Both the position numbers and the translations under genes were made by a program. A stretch of 64,000 nucleotides of DNA from Psilocybe azurescens (Eukaryota > Basidiomycota > Agaricomycetes > Agaricales > Agrocybaceae), in NCBI GenBank assembly GCA_023853785.1, contig JAJIRX010000214.1, positions 62,001 through 126,000 of the forward strand, written 5' to 3'. Shown one piece after another: positions 24,201-33,792 of this stretch. Below the pieces are notes generated by a model. That model saw only the letters and a list, made by a program, of their open reading frames with translations, ran no database searches and was not told the DNA's origin. The first letter of the stretch is position 1, and every line of letters begins with the position of its first letter.

Positions 24201-25644
24201 AGTCGTTCTTGCGCGCTAGCCAGCATGTATATAGATAAGAAAAGTGTGATTATAATGAAGCGTGAAATAAGGAGGAAAGATTCAAAGAAATAAGAAAACA
24301 TTGGAAATATGACTCGCCCGATGCCCTGTCCACCGTTCCTGGTTTTCGATGGTGATCCTTTTGCGTGTATTTGAGGATCTAGGTCGCGTATCCGAGCGTC
24401 GTTGAGCATCCGAGATTCGGGCGAATCGTGTTGTCGCGCGTTGAACGTTTGTTGTGTGAGAAGTGGGGTTGTCGTCGGGCCGTGCGAATTGGAACTTAGC
24501 ATCGTGTTCACGAGTACGCTGTTCATCTCCTCCACACCAGTTGGATTCCAATTGGATTCCATATAGATTCCAGCCATTCCATTGGAATGAAACTGGAATA
24601 TTCCATTTGGAATGGCATATTTTCTGGAATCCAGTTGGAATCCATTTGGAATCCATGTGCATTCACCATACAAAATACCAGGGTGATATGACATGATTTC
24701 AGACTGGAATCTGATGGAATCTATCTTCCTTCCAGGAATGAAGTTGGATTCCGTCTGGAATAGGTGGGGGAAGGTAAAAGACCTCCAATTATGTATGAGT
24801 AAAAACACTGTACTTTCGACCTGCATATCTCATTGAGAAATGAAGATATGAACTTGAGACAACATGTCCCACCCTTTGAATATATATGTCTGTATCCTCC
24901 CAAATAATGAGCACTCAAAAATTTCTTACAAATTTCCCTCCTCCGTAGAAGGGGAAATAGTCATATTTCTTGGTCAGATTTTATCCAAATATTATAAAAT
25001 TTTGAACATTTACTATGTTCTATATAGTCCTTGTATCCACCAAAATGAAGAAAATGGAACGTACAGTTGTGGCCAAATGTGGTGTCTGGTCACTTTTTGG
25101 CCACAAGTAGTTAAGAAGTGACAAATAATGTGTACATACTGTAAAGTGCATTTCCTCAACCTACACCATCCACTATGCCATATACTGCATTTGAAACCGA
25201 TGGGGCCAAATGTTTTGAAGCAGAAAGCAATTGAGTCTCAGAATATTCTTCATGTTGTGACTCTAGAAGACTGGGGTTGATAACAGAATGAATATTTGAG
25301 CTGAAATCTGAGGGTTCTTCCAAATCGGTGAATGGAAGCGAGAGCTCTGGGAGTGATACCTCTGTTGAAGTATCAAAGTCAACAGATATTCAGAAGTAAT
25401 AACCATACTGTATAATAGAAGAGTCTCATACCGGAGTATCAGCATCCAAAGCCTGTAATCAAAGTCATAAGTTATTTGGTAGAGTAAATTTTTAGAAGGA
25501 TAACATTTGATGTACCTTGACTCCTTGGGCACCACTGTGAATGCAGCTTTTATGGATAGGCCTATTTAAACAGATAGTGCAGCGTGCAGGAGCTCTTGCT
25601 TTATGATTTTTCTTTCTTGAGGAGGGCCTCTTTGCAGGAGCCAT
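21281..25644 (-). CDS. Five-exon coiled-coil gene split by an intronic transposon
   Basis: Minus-strand gene. Exon 1 25644-25516 (43 codons; contains CTICLNRPIHKSC, a possible zinc-binding Cys cluster, after a Lys/Arg-rich start). Exon 2 25452-25432. Exon 3 25359-25167. Exon 4 21758-21664. Exon 5 21612-21281. Introns are GT-AG and 49-72 bp, except intron 3, which holds the element at 21780-25107. Removing that element leaves an ordinary intron of about 80 bp. Phases agree at every junction (exon 3 ends phase 1 and exon 4 supplies two bases). The C-terminus is a coiled coil (EKRLTEAELCIQKAEADTML) ending at a TAG at 21281. Damage: an in-frame TGA in exon 5 and a one-base break at the A-run near 21409. 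If exon 3 is read through, a 117-residue product ends at 25156. No family recognised. Confidence 0.55.
22140..22385. repeat. TGGAATCCA/GGATTCCA palindromic-motif cluster, left
   Basis: More than a dozen GGAATCC/GGATTCC/CATTCCA words in varying spacing and both orientations (for example ATTCCAATTGGATTCCAATT). The cluster lies at the inner edge of the left TIR and is matched at 24535-24760. Confidence 0.8.
22477..23013. mobile_element. 537-bp MITE, PIF/Harbinger-like
   Basis: Left end GGGCCCGTTCGGCTAGCAA and right end complement GGGCCTGTTTGGCTAGCAAG form a TIR of about 27 bp (continuing into GCTCCATGG). TTA flanks both sides (22474-22476 and 23014-23016), the 3-bp duplication typical of PIF/Harbinger. 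No coding capacity. Confidence 0.7.
23020..23125. repeat. Purine-rich A/G tract
   Basis: Poly-purine run of AAGAAAAG words and A-tracts directly after the MITE. Confidence 0.8.
23760..24530 (-). other. CpG-rich cargo, possible captured gene fragment
   Basis: CpG dinucleotides are frequent here (CGCGCGTACTC, GATCGCGCGTGC, TTGTCGCGCGTTG) in contrast to the flanking element sequence. On the minus strand an ATG at 24141 opens MGMPLGQAELCTRDHTS followed by a GTAAGC donor. A further open piece at 24530-24290 reads PTTTPLLTQQTFNARQ. This could be promoter and first exons of a host gene picked up by the element. The gene is not recognised. Confidence 0.35.
24535..24760. repeat. GGAATCCA palindromic-motif cluster, right
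   Basis: Counterpart of 22140-22385 at the inner edge of the right TIR, with repeated TTGGATTCCAATTGGATTCC and CTGGAATCCAGTTGGAATCC words. Confidence 0.8.
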
Positions 25645-25916
25645 TCACTGTGGTCACAGTAGTGTAGAGTTCAATATAATGTTTGGAGTCTGGAACACGG
25701 ACCACAGAATAATTGTGGCATTGCACCTGATATTGGCAATATCTGAGCAGTCTAAGATAGACACCCATGTATCAGGGATCACAATGTATGTGCATTTAAA
25801 AGACTTCTGTCTTTCTCATCCTTCAACATGCAGTGTAATCGTGACAGCAAGGTGGTGCACAGGGTGGCAGAAGACTTCAAATACCCATCAAGTCTTATCA
25901 CTGGTGTTTCTTTCTC

Positions 25917-28860
25917 AGATTTACAGCTGCCATCCAAGGTGCAAAGGAACCACGAGTTAGAACTTCTACCAAGTGTCAATCAGAAATAACCCTGAACGAA
26001 GTGCCTCCAAAACTCTCTAATGTAGCTTCTGGCTCCATTGCAGTCTCAGGCCCTGCAGAAATTCAAACAAGCCCTGAATATATATCTAGACTCTCTGGTT
26101 CAACTTCCATAGAGCTGGATATATCTATGGATGAACAGAAGCAACAAATGCAATTTTTGTCCTTTATCTGGAGGCAGTTCTTTCACATTGTGCAGGATAC
26201 TACCGCGTCTCAGCCAATTTTTTGTGATACAGGGTTGGGACAGAAGACGAGGGCAGTCAACAGTAAAATTGATATTATTTGAAGGGATGCAAACTAACAA
26301 CCAATATTGTCCGATGTTCAGGATGTATGGTATCATCTACAATTTATTGGTGGAGGAGAAGGTACAGATATTCAACTTGGATGCTCTTTCCCACAAGGAT
26401 CAGACAAGGACTGTGTGCATCAAAGGTTCTTTCGAGACTATGAGGTGAAAACAATGCATTGGGACAAGGATCACACATTGGGTGAACACTCCGTGATATG
26501 CTTTGTGGAGTTATTGAAACTGTGATCTGATGAAACTCTAGATACCCAGGTAAAGCTGTTTCTATGACAACATCTCGATGACTCAAACACCTTTGTTTCA
26601 AAAATTTCTGTTGAGAGTCAATCATCCTCATGGCTCAAAGGATGTGCAGCTGTGACACACCAAGGGCCATCTCTATTGCATGAGATATGGACATGTTCAA
26701 AGGACTCTACTCTTGAATGCTCTCACATTGTATTGGTCAAAAAAACATTCAAAGACATCATTTCCGAGTCATCGCTGGATGATATGGATCATTTAGCTAT
26801 TCCACATATAGGTGATGATATTGGTGTGTTTACTCCGCATTTATATTTCCCATTGCAACTAAAATTCTTCCCTGCAATATAGTTACAGCATCAAGTGAAA
26901 GGTCCACTGGAGCAGTCTCATATTTGCCAATACTTCCACTGGCTTGGGTTGAGCTTCCAAGTGATCCAAAATTATATCCTTGGCCTGCTTCATATCAGGA
27001 CTCTAGTTTCAATCAGATGATAAAACTAAACAGCCTGTTGTCATGCTCCTGTCCATCATGGTGTGCCTTTTTGATCCCAATAGGCCCATTCTGACAAGAC
27101 CATGTAGTATCTATTCAATAAACACCATGGAAAATGGACTCATTGAGCTACATAGCTGTCCATCATCTCCAGAGGCATGTCAGCACCTTATTGGTCCAGA
27201 CCTTTGTGAATATGGGCTCTTCAACTACAACAATTCTGTTATAGTATCACACAAGCTCCTGGATGAGTACACAAGTGCATATACATCCTCTGAAACACCA
27301 TTCACAGCCTGGGTCACAGTGGTCTCATGGAGATACCAGTCGTCAGGATCCAAGTTTATGGGAGAGGATTTGTTCGATCAATTTAGTTCTCTTATGCTAA
27401 ACTTCAGCACCTTTCTGGAGATATGAGTTGTGTGCAGTGTTGAGACTATCCGGAAACCATCATTGTTGATGGAGTTACCCTTGTGTTTAACCGGAAGCAC
27501 ATGCAAGAATCTTTACACCCTTCAACAGTACAGGGAATGCACTCTAAAAATTGGGCACAAACAATATATCAGCCACATCAGCACCTGATAACTGACCTGG
27601 TTCTTCAAAGAGACATCAGACAGGCAATCAATAAATCTACTATGATTATCCATTCAAGTCTGAGTGGCTCTGACGATGTGGATGAGTCTAATGACAAAGC
27701 ACCAATTATTTCAACAGTGGAGAAGCGGAAGCAGATCACGGACACAATTGACTATATTGAGAGAGTTGACCAGATTTCTCACTCATTGTTGGCCATCTGT
27801 CCAGCACTACCTGCTCTGTTTAATTCCTGTTATGGCCCTAGCACAATCTCTCAGGAGGGTAGATCTGATAACAGATTTAAAAGCTTTTTGTCAAGTGTGT
27901 GGCTTCTACAGCTCATATTTTCTGTGGCTTATCATAATTTTATTTTACAGATAGCAGCAGAAGAGTCAATCATTCAAATGATAAATTACTCCTCTTTGTT
28001 GCGGCTGCATACAACCTCTCTACTGATTGGTATTCCGGCATTATATGAGTTGACCAATGGTCCATGGAATCTGGGCAGTATTCTACCTATTCTTATTTGG
28101 ATAGAGGGAATTTTGAGAACAGTTTTGACTGGATTGATGGTTGATGTGCCTATTGGTGGGGGCCACCGATTGGGTGAGGAAGACTGGACAAAGGTAAGCC
28201 TATTTTAGAGTAGTCTTTCATCAGTGTTTTGGTACTTACTAATTCTCACTATGAAGACAGGGTGCTGCTACAGTATGCCAAAGATACAAGAGTGTTCATT
28301 CTATCCGAAATTGAAACATGATCAACAAAAGAGCAGCCAGGAAATTGATGCGCAAAATGCTCCAAATATTATTCACAATATGGAACCCAATGGCTAACTG
28401 GTCGCATTATGGTTATATGGTTCACACATAGTGTCTGCTATGGCTTCCACTGCATTCCCAGAAGTGAAGGATGAAATGATGTATTCTCAGCACTATTGAC
28501 AAGATGGCCATAAGCCCTGAAGTATGTCATATACAACTTTGCATGTGCATTAGGCCCATACTACATGCTTCGAGACCCTCATTTTTTCTCTGAAACAAAT
28601 TTTCTCATTGACCATTTTCATAGCAAAGGTCATACAAAGTGTAGTCCTGCCGCCTTTTTGTCCACATATTCAAAGTGTGACCTATCATTGGCACACATCA
28701 ACTCGAGTGCAGCTGAATGTGGAAATGGGGAATCAGAAAAATTAGGAAATCGGTGAGCTACATGGGCCAGACAAGAGCAATTCTATATACAAATGTTTTC
28801 ATCATTTTGGAATCAGGATAGATTACGAAAAATGTTTATAATTTAATAATAATAGTGATC
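25917..28860 (+). pseudogene. KDZ-superfamily transposase-like gene, decayed
   Basis: Plus-strand relic, divergent from the gene at 25644. It is readable only by moving between frames. In order: an N-terminal part (PPKLSNVASGS..., 25.9-26.3 kb); 26.65-26.9 kb; a cysteine-bearing stretch with GPDLCEYGLFNYNN and YTSSETPFTAWV (27.09-27.42 kb); VDGVTLVFNRKH (27.46 kb); a helical part with AAEESIIQMINYSS (27.95 kb) ending at a GTAAGC donor near 28194; then YSMPKIQ (28.27 kb), VCYGFHCIP (28.44 kb), FACALGPYYMLRDPHFF (28.53 kb), HFHSKGHTKCSPAAFLSTY (28.61 kb) and INSSAAECGNG (28.70 kb). The D/FACALGPY, FHxxGHTKC and AECGNG blocks resemble the RNase H-fold region of KDZ-type transposases with associated cysteine clusters, as I remember that family. 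Many stops: not functional. Confidence 0.5.
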
Positions 28861-28879
28861 TTTAATTTGTTACCCAGTG

Positions 28880-29203
28880 CTCAGAGTGCATGCACATCCA
28901 AACAAGGTCATTCTGCTTAGGGTTCCTACTTCATTTCAGTGTATCATACATAACACTCAGAGAATGCTTACATACACAGATAGAGTTATATAAGTGCTTT
29001 CACTCTTGAAACTCAGATCAGTGTCCCCAATTCAATGCTCAACTTGAACACATACCCTCACAGGCAAGCATTTATTTCTAGAGGCTCATATTCTGGTACC
29101 TGTCATAAGTAAACCTTAAGCAGCTCTTGGACACACTAACCAAGGTGAGCATGAATATCCCAGCACTCTTGTCTTGCTGAGTTGCTTGAGTATATGTCAC
29201 ACA
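28880..29203. repeat. Degenerate repeat array, part 1 (tentative)
   Basis: Diverged words such as GTGCTCAGAGTGC, AACACTCAGAGAATGCTTAC, GGCAAGCATTTATTTC and GGCTCATATTC resemble those at 30300-30935. No regular period was established. No gene. Confidence 0.35.
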
Positions 29204-29208
29204 ATCCT

Positions 29209-29649
29209 TGTTACGACAAGTCTTTTTCTTTTCTTTTCTCTTTTCTTTTCTTTTCTTTTCCTTTTATTTGTCATCTTTCACATCATTGATACATCATCGT
29301 ACACTCTGATGAACTTTTCTTTCACTTCCATCTTTTATGATACATCTTTTGATGAACATTCAATCTGTTTCTCTTATTCTTATATACATCTGCTGATGAA
29401 CATTCAAACTTGTTTCAACTCGATCTGTTTCTCCTATTTTTATATACATCTGCTGATGAACATTTGATCTCGTTTCAACTAGCTGTACAGTTCGCAGTAT
29501 TTATACGAGGGAGCATCCACTGTATTCTTTAGCTAGTTCTTGAGAATCTACTCTGCTTTACTTGCTCTACCTGAACTTGAACTTGTTCTTGTACAACGAT
29601 TGGTGGTTAGATTACGCACACTGCGTGACTCTAACTTGAAATCGTAACA
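29209..29649 (+). mobile_element. Solo LTR with 5-bp target duplication
   Basis: 441 bp from TGTTACGAC to CGTAACA (6-bp inverted ends), flanked by ATCCT at 29204-29208 and 29650-29654. Orientation from a TATTTATAC box at about 29499 near the 3' third. It contains a (TTTTC)n tract (29223-29265) and an internal duplication of CATCTGCTGATGAACATT (29387 and 29447). No internal retroelement region: a solo LTR left by recombination. Confidence 0.85.
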
Positions 29650-29659
29650 ATCCTGGTTC

Positions 29660-30300
29660 TAATGTACATCTGCTTTTGGGAGGTCACCCGAGCAGTCCTG
29701 GATGTGATGGCACTGGCTGAGACAATCTAGCACTAAATACCAGCGGCTCACCTTTCAAAGTAAATTCTGGGCACTGAGTAGTAGACACTGATTTCAAAAA
29801 ATATCACATATAAGCATTTCTAATGGACACTTGCCTTCCGAAAGGTGGCCCGAGCACAGTCCTAGATATGCTGGCATTCATTGCAGGCAATTCTGCAGCA
29901 AGAATCAGCTGCACACCTTTCAAAGTATATTCCAAACACTGTGTAGCGGACACTTATTTCAGATATCACATACGAGCATTTGACAATTGACACTTGCTTT
30001 CTGCGGGGTCCTAAATGTGCTGGCATTCACTGTGGGTGATTCAGCACCAAGAATCGGCTGTTCACCATTTAAATTAGGTTCCGAGCACTGTGTATTGGAC
30101 ACTTATTTCAGATATTAAATACAAGCATTTGATAATTGTCACTTGCCTTCTGTGGGGTGGCCCGAGCACAGTTCTAAATGTGTTGGTATTCACTGCGGAT
30201 GATTTAGTACCAAGAATCGGCTGCTCACCTTTCAAAGTAGATTCCGAACACTGTGTATCCAACACTTATTTCAGATATCACATATGATTATTTTCTAATC
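29660..30300. repeat. 165-bp satellite, second block, about four copies
   Basis: Units with GGACACTTGCCTTCCGAAAG, GTGCTGGCATTCACTG, TCAGCTGC/TCGGCTGC TCACCTTTCAAAGTA and CACTTATTTCAGATAT recur near 29830, 29990 and 30140. Same family as 16340-17740. It begins about 10 bp after the solo LTR. Confidence 0.85.
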
Positions 30301-31089
30301 CCACTGTATTGCTTGAGTATATATTTCACAATGCTCAGATTCTACATGCCATGTTGGTGTATCTCACAAGATACATGAAGAGTGCTCATAACAACAAACA
30401 CTTCTATTCAGGTGCTCACACTCACAAAATATGTGTTGGTATGTCTGATATCATGCTCAGAACATCGCTCAGTGGCAAGCATTTTTCTCAGTGCCTATAT
30501 TCCTGTATTTATTATCAGCACACCTCGCACAGCTCTCAGGAAATTTTATCTGAGGTCAGAATGTGTAATTGCAATGTACTCCAAGCGTGGGTACTCTTCT
30601 CAGATTGCTTAGTCTGTTTCCGACTCATCCTATAAATTGCTCACAACACTGTCTCAAAGCTGAACACTTCTATGGAAAAGCTCATACTCCTACTTCTTAT
30701 GCAAGCACACATCACAAATTTCCCACAACTCATCATGAAAGGTAGATATTTGCTTCTCCATGCTCATATTCCCATATGCTGTGCTGGCATATTTTGCACA
30801 TTGCTTGGGCCATATTTTCAGACCACGAGCATCAGTGTTTTTATGCTCGACTATCTGTGGCTCATTTTAGCATACATTAGTAAATGCTTGAGACACCTTT
30901 CCACGATGAGCAATCTGATTCTCATACTAAAATAATCTGTAGAAGGCTCCCAAGAGTCGGGTACAGTGCACTTGTATTCCACCAACATCCTTCAGTTGAT
31001 ACTGGTAGCGTGGTCTGTGCCTTGGCATACAGTATGCTGTATGTGTTTAAGCCAACATGTGGTATATGTTACAAACAGCCGGGTACTTA
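30301..31089. repeat. Degenerate repeat array, part 2 (tentative); no gene
   Basis: 30308-30350 (GCTTGAGTATATATTTCACA) repeats the sequence just left of the solo LTR (29185-29204). From 30380 to 30935 diverged words CACTTCTAT, GCTCATACTC/GCTCACACTC and TGTGCTGGCATAT recur roughly every 80-100 bp. Irregular; not proven. Confidence 0.35.
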
Positions 31090-32290
31090 ACAGCTGCCCC
31101 TGAATATTGATGTGTTTTGCCTTGGAGTGAAGAGAGGGGTCACTAGACAGGCCAACCACACCTGTGTTGTTGCATAGAATCATTGTTGCCATTGATGGCT
31201 TCAAGCCAATCTTGGTGAGCTATGTTCAAAGCCATATGGCCTCCTTGGAAGCTTTGAATGCAGCAGTATATTCAGCCCTCGCATGATGAGGTAACCAGAG
31301 TCTTTTGTTTCTTTGCACTCCAGGAAATAAGTCCTGATCCAAATGTGAAAGAAAAGCCCCAACACTCCATCTAGTATCAAGGTGGTTCGCCCAATCAGAG
31401 TCTGTGAAGCCTAGGAGGTTGATGTTATATTTTAAGCCAAGGATTAATTTGAGTTGATGTATACCTTTTAGATATTGGAAAAACCAGATTGTGGCATTCC
31501 AATGTGCATATGAATATGAATCCAAATATTGCAATAGCTGTTGAACAGAGTAAGCGATATTGGGATGGATGTGTTCCAATGGCCAAATACAGGAGGCAGC
31601 CCAACTAGAGATCGATAGGGTAGTTTTCCAAGTTGAGCCTGTTCTTCATTTGTGAAAGATGTAGGGTCAGAACAATGCAATTTGAGACCAGGGTCAAATG
31701 GAATGGTGAGGGGTAAGAATCATTCTGCCCAAACTGATGTACAATTTTATTGATTAGTGGAGTTTGTGATAAAGATATTATATGGGAGGTGTGATCTCTC
31801 ACAATGGCAATACTAATATATAATTACGGTTTGCCTAAGTCTAATATAGTCCAGATAGAGCGCATCTGGGTTAGAAATGTTCATTAGCGCTCAGAGGGTT
31901 TGTGATAGATAAAAAATTGTCAATGTGGACACCAGCTATGACTGTCCCTTGCCATTTCATTTACCCGATAATATATACATGATTCACTTTTGAGAAGAGT
32001 GAACCCCAAGAATGCATTGCTTCATCCATGGTTTTGTTCCATATGCGCCCTGCCTGCTTCATATCACATAGTCCTTGCTCAATGATCCACACATGGTCCT
32101 CAAAGACTGGCTCAATGTACCCTTCTGGTTGCTCCATGTATTGCACTTTGTTGTTGGGAAGAAGTCCATAAAGAAAAGCTATTTTAATATTGATCTGTTG
32201 TGTGTCTCATTTAAGTGTGGCAGCAATGTGTAAGAAAATTCTCCATGACTTCCATACGTGCCGTAGGTGAGGTGGTACTTATGTAAATTT
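31090..32290 (-). pseudogene. Ty1/copia polyprotein relic (RT and RNase H)
   Basis: Minus strand. 32146-31961 reads YMEQPEGYIEPVFEDHVWII then MKQAGRIWNKTMDEAM, the copia RT block (QPxGF ... LYGLKQAxRxWN). 31680-31590 gives LGKLPYRSLVG. 31579-31226 gives HPNIAYSVQQLLQYL, LLGFTDSDWANHLDTRWSVG and AEYTAAFKASKEAIWL, the RNase H region. 31204-31100 continues LSSDPSLHSKAKHIN. The YxDD region and integrase are missing or unreadable. Several frame changes. An LTR in matching orientation lies 100 bp upstream at 32398-32635, so this is probably one internally deleted element. Confidence 0.75.
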
Positions 32291-32397
32291 TTCTGTAAAT
32301 CTGTTTAAACCTTTTGAATAAATTCTGCAGAATCTCTTCTCTAACACAGTACTGTTTCCAGACCTTCTTTGGGTCACTATCATATGGAAACCTGGAC

Positions 32398-32635
32398 TGT
32401 CAAGCCCGTTCGCGGCTGGCCATGCCTCCTGATGCATGCATGCTTGGCACATTAGGAGCTTGGACAGTACTCTAGGAATGTATTATGGGAACAGATGGAG
32501 ATGGTGAGACAACAATGGAGTTGAATGCGGGATAGGTAACTAAGTCCCTACAATAGAGGATAGATGTATGTATTGAGTAGATAGTTCTGATTTGGTTCAC
32601 AGTGATTGATGTGATTTAAATAATTCTTTCCAACA
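32398..32635 (-). repeat. Copia-type LTR, copy 3 (5' LTR of the relic)
   Basis: 238 bp, minus strand from TGTTGGAAAGAA (complement of 32624-32635) to CTTGACA (complement of 32398-32404). Followed on its 3' side by GTCCAGGTTTCCATA, the same flank as at 9925-9939 and 10999-11012. It is the best preserved of the three copies. Confidence 0.75.
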
Positions 32636-32699
32636 ATGCAAATATTTTCTATCTACCTCTTGTCTTCCTCAACATTGTCACATTTGTTATCAGTAAAAT

Positions 32700-33110
32700 A
32701 AACCTCAACAACCTCAAAATCATCATCCTCATCTTCCATCCTATCAAGCTGTCTCTCAAAAGCTATGTCTGAATTAGGGAAGAACCATTAGATCAATATT
32801 CAATCCCATGATGAATGAAGTACACACCAAGTCCCCTTCCAATATTTGCACTACCTGTGTAGTAGTTCTCATCTTTATCTGCATGATCAAGTCCTCCAAA
32901 AAGCTCCCTTCCATCTGGAGGCACAATCTTATTGTCATCTTGATCATCTGGATCCCATAAGCTGAAAAACACCTGATACTCTTCCATGAACTCCACAGCT
33001 TGGTCAAGGTGTTCAAATATATAGATAAGCTTGCGGTATATGTCCCACACATTTTCCAAGTTCACCACTGAGCTTCCCATGCTCTCATAAAGGATTTGAG
33101 CCTATTTTTT
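32700..33110 (-). pseudogene. Unidentified gene fragment
   Basis: Minus strand, 33080-32793, reads MGSSVVNLENVWDIYRKLI, then HADKDENYYTGSANIGRG, ending HHGIEY. Coding-like and acidic in the middle; a further stretch towards 32700 is acidic in another frame. No family recognised. The copia LTR sits 65 bp downstream and may have truncated it. Confidence 0.3.
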
Positions 33111-33790
33111 TAACTCAGGGGATGAGAAGGAAAAGTGGACCTTCCAGCAGTGCAAACTCTTGTTGCACCTAATCAATTGCTGAATCATGACACATCCATT
33201 GTCATACACCAATTTTGATTGGATATGAGATTTATCTATAAGCTTAGAGTGTCCATCTTGACTGCCCATTGCATGCAGAAGCCAGGGTTATTATTTTGCA
33301 TTTTTATCTGAAGCACATCCTCAATATTCAACGTCAAAGCCCATTTACAGTGCACTTCAAGCTCCATTCCAACTTTCAGTCTCCACTTCAACAAAATTGT
33401 CTAACCATTTTGAACCTCAAGGCTATGCACAACTTATTCCTGGACTTCATCTCTATCTGTCCTAGTACGCACAGCATTGCACAGCATCATATATCACCAT
33501 TGTCATCAGCATTTGGTCATCTACAACTATTTGGTCCTTAACTGGATTCCACATATGCAGGAAATCTTTGTCTCACTCAGCAGTCTTGGTAATGGATGAC
33601 TGAGCTGGGCCATGAATAGACTGGTTCTATTCAATTAGCATGGTACTTGTTTGCTATTTTGGCTCCTTTTCTATTGTCTGACACTTTCATATGATTGATC
33701 CTTCCTTCCTTTTGTCATTCTTGCTTATTATACTTACTCAGCTTCGCTTCTTTCTTACTCATCTCACTTTGCTTTTCATAATCCTGCTTA
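33111..33790. other. No gene recognised
   Basis: AT-rich, short frames on both strands; 33269-33541 is open on the plus strand but has no coding-like features. Confidence 0.4.
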
Positions 33791-33792
33791 TA

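Larger units (their letters stand above)
21780..25107. mobile_element. 3.3-kb long-TIR element, TA target duplication
   Basis: TIRs of roughly 400 bp: 21780 to about 22200 and about 24700 to 25107 align as reverse complements with scattered differences. The shared ends read CTCGTGGTCGAAAAAAGTGACC-like; inner shared parts include GACACCAC, GGAACATAGTA, AATATTTGGAT and the CACCxATTCC lead into the GGAATCCA cluster. TA flanks both ends (21778-21779 and 25108-25109), as for Tc1/mariner superfamily insertion. No transposase seen, so it is non-autonomous. It contains a nested MITE and a CpG-rich cargo. Confidence 0.7.

Noticed and set aside
24191..24826. Minus-strand 211-codon frame
   Set aside because: It crosses the GGAATCC cluster and TIR; only the CpG-rich middle may be coding, listed as cargo.
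29387..29465. CTGCTGATGAACATT repeats as ribozyme cores
   Set aside because: No stem II or GAAA; simply a duplication inside the solo LTR.
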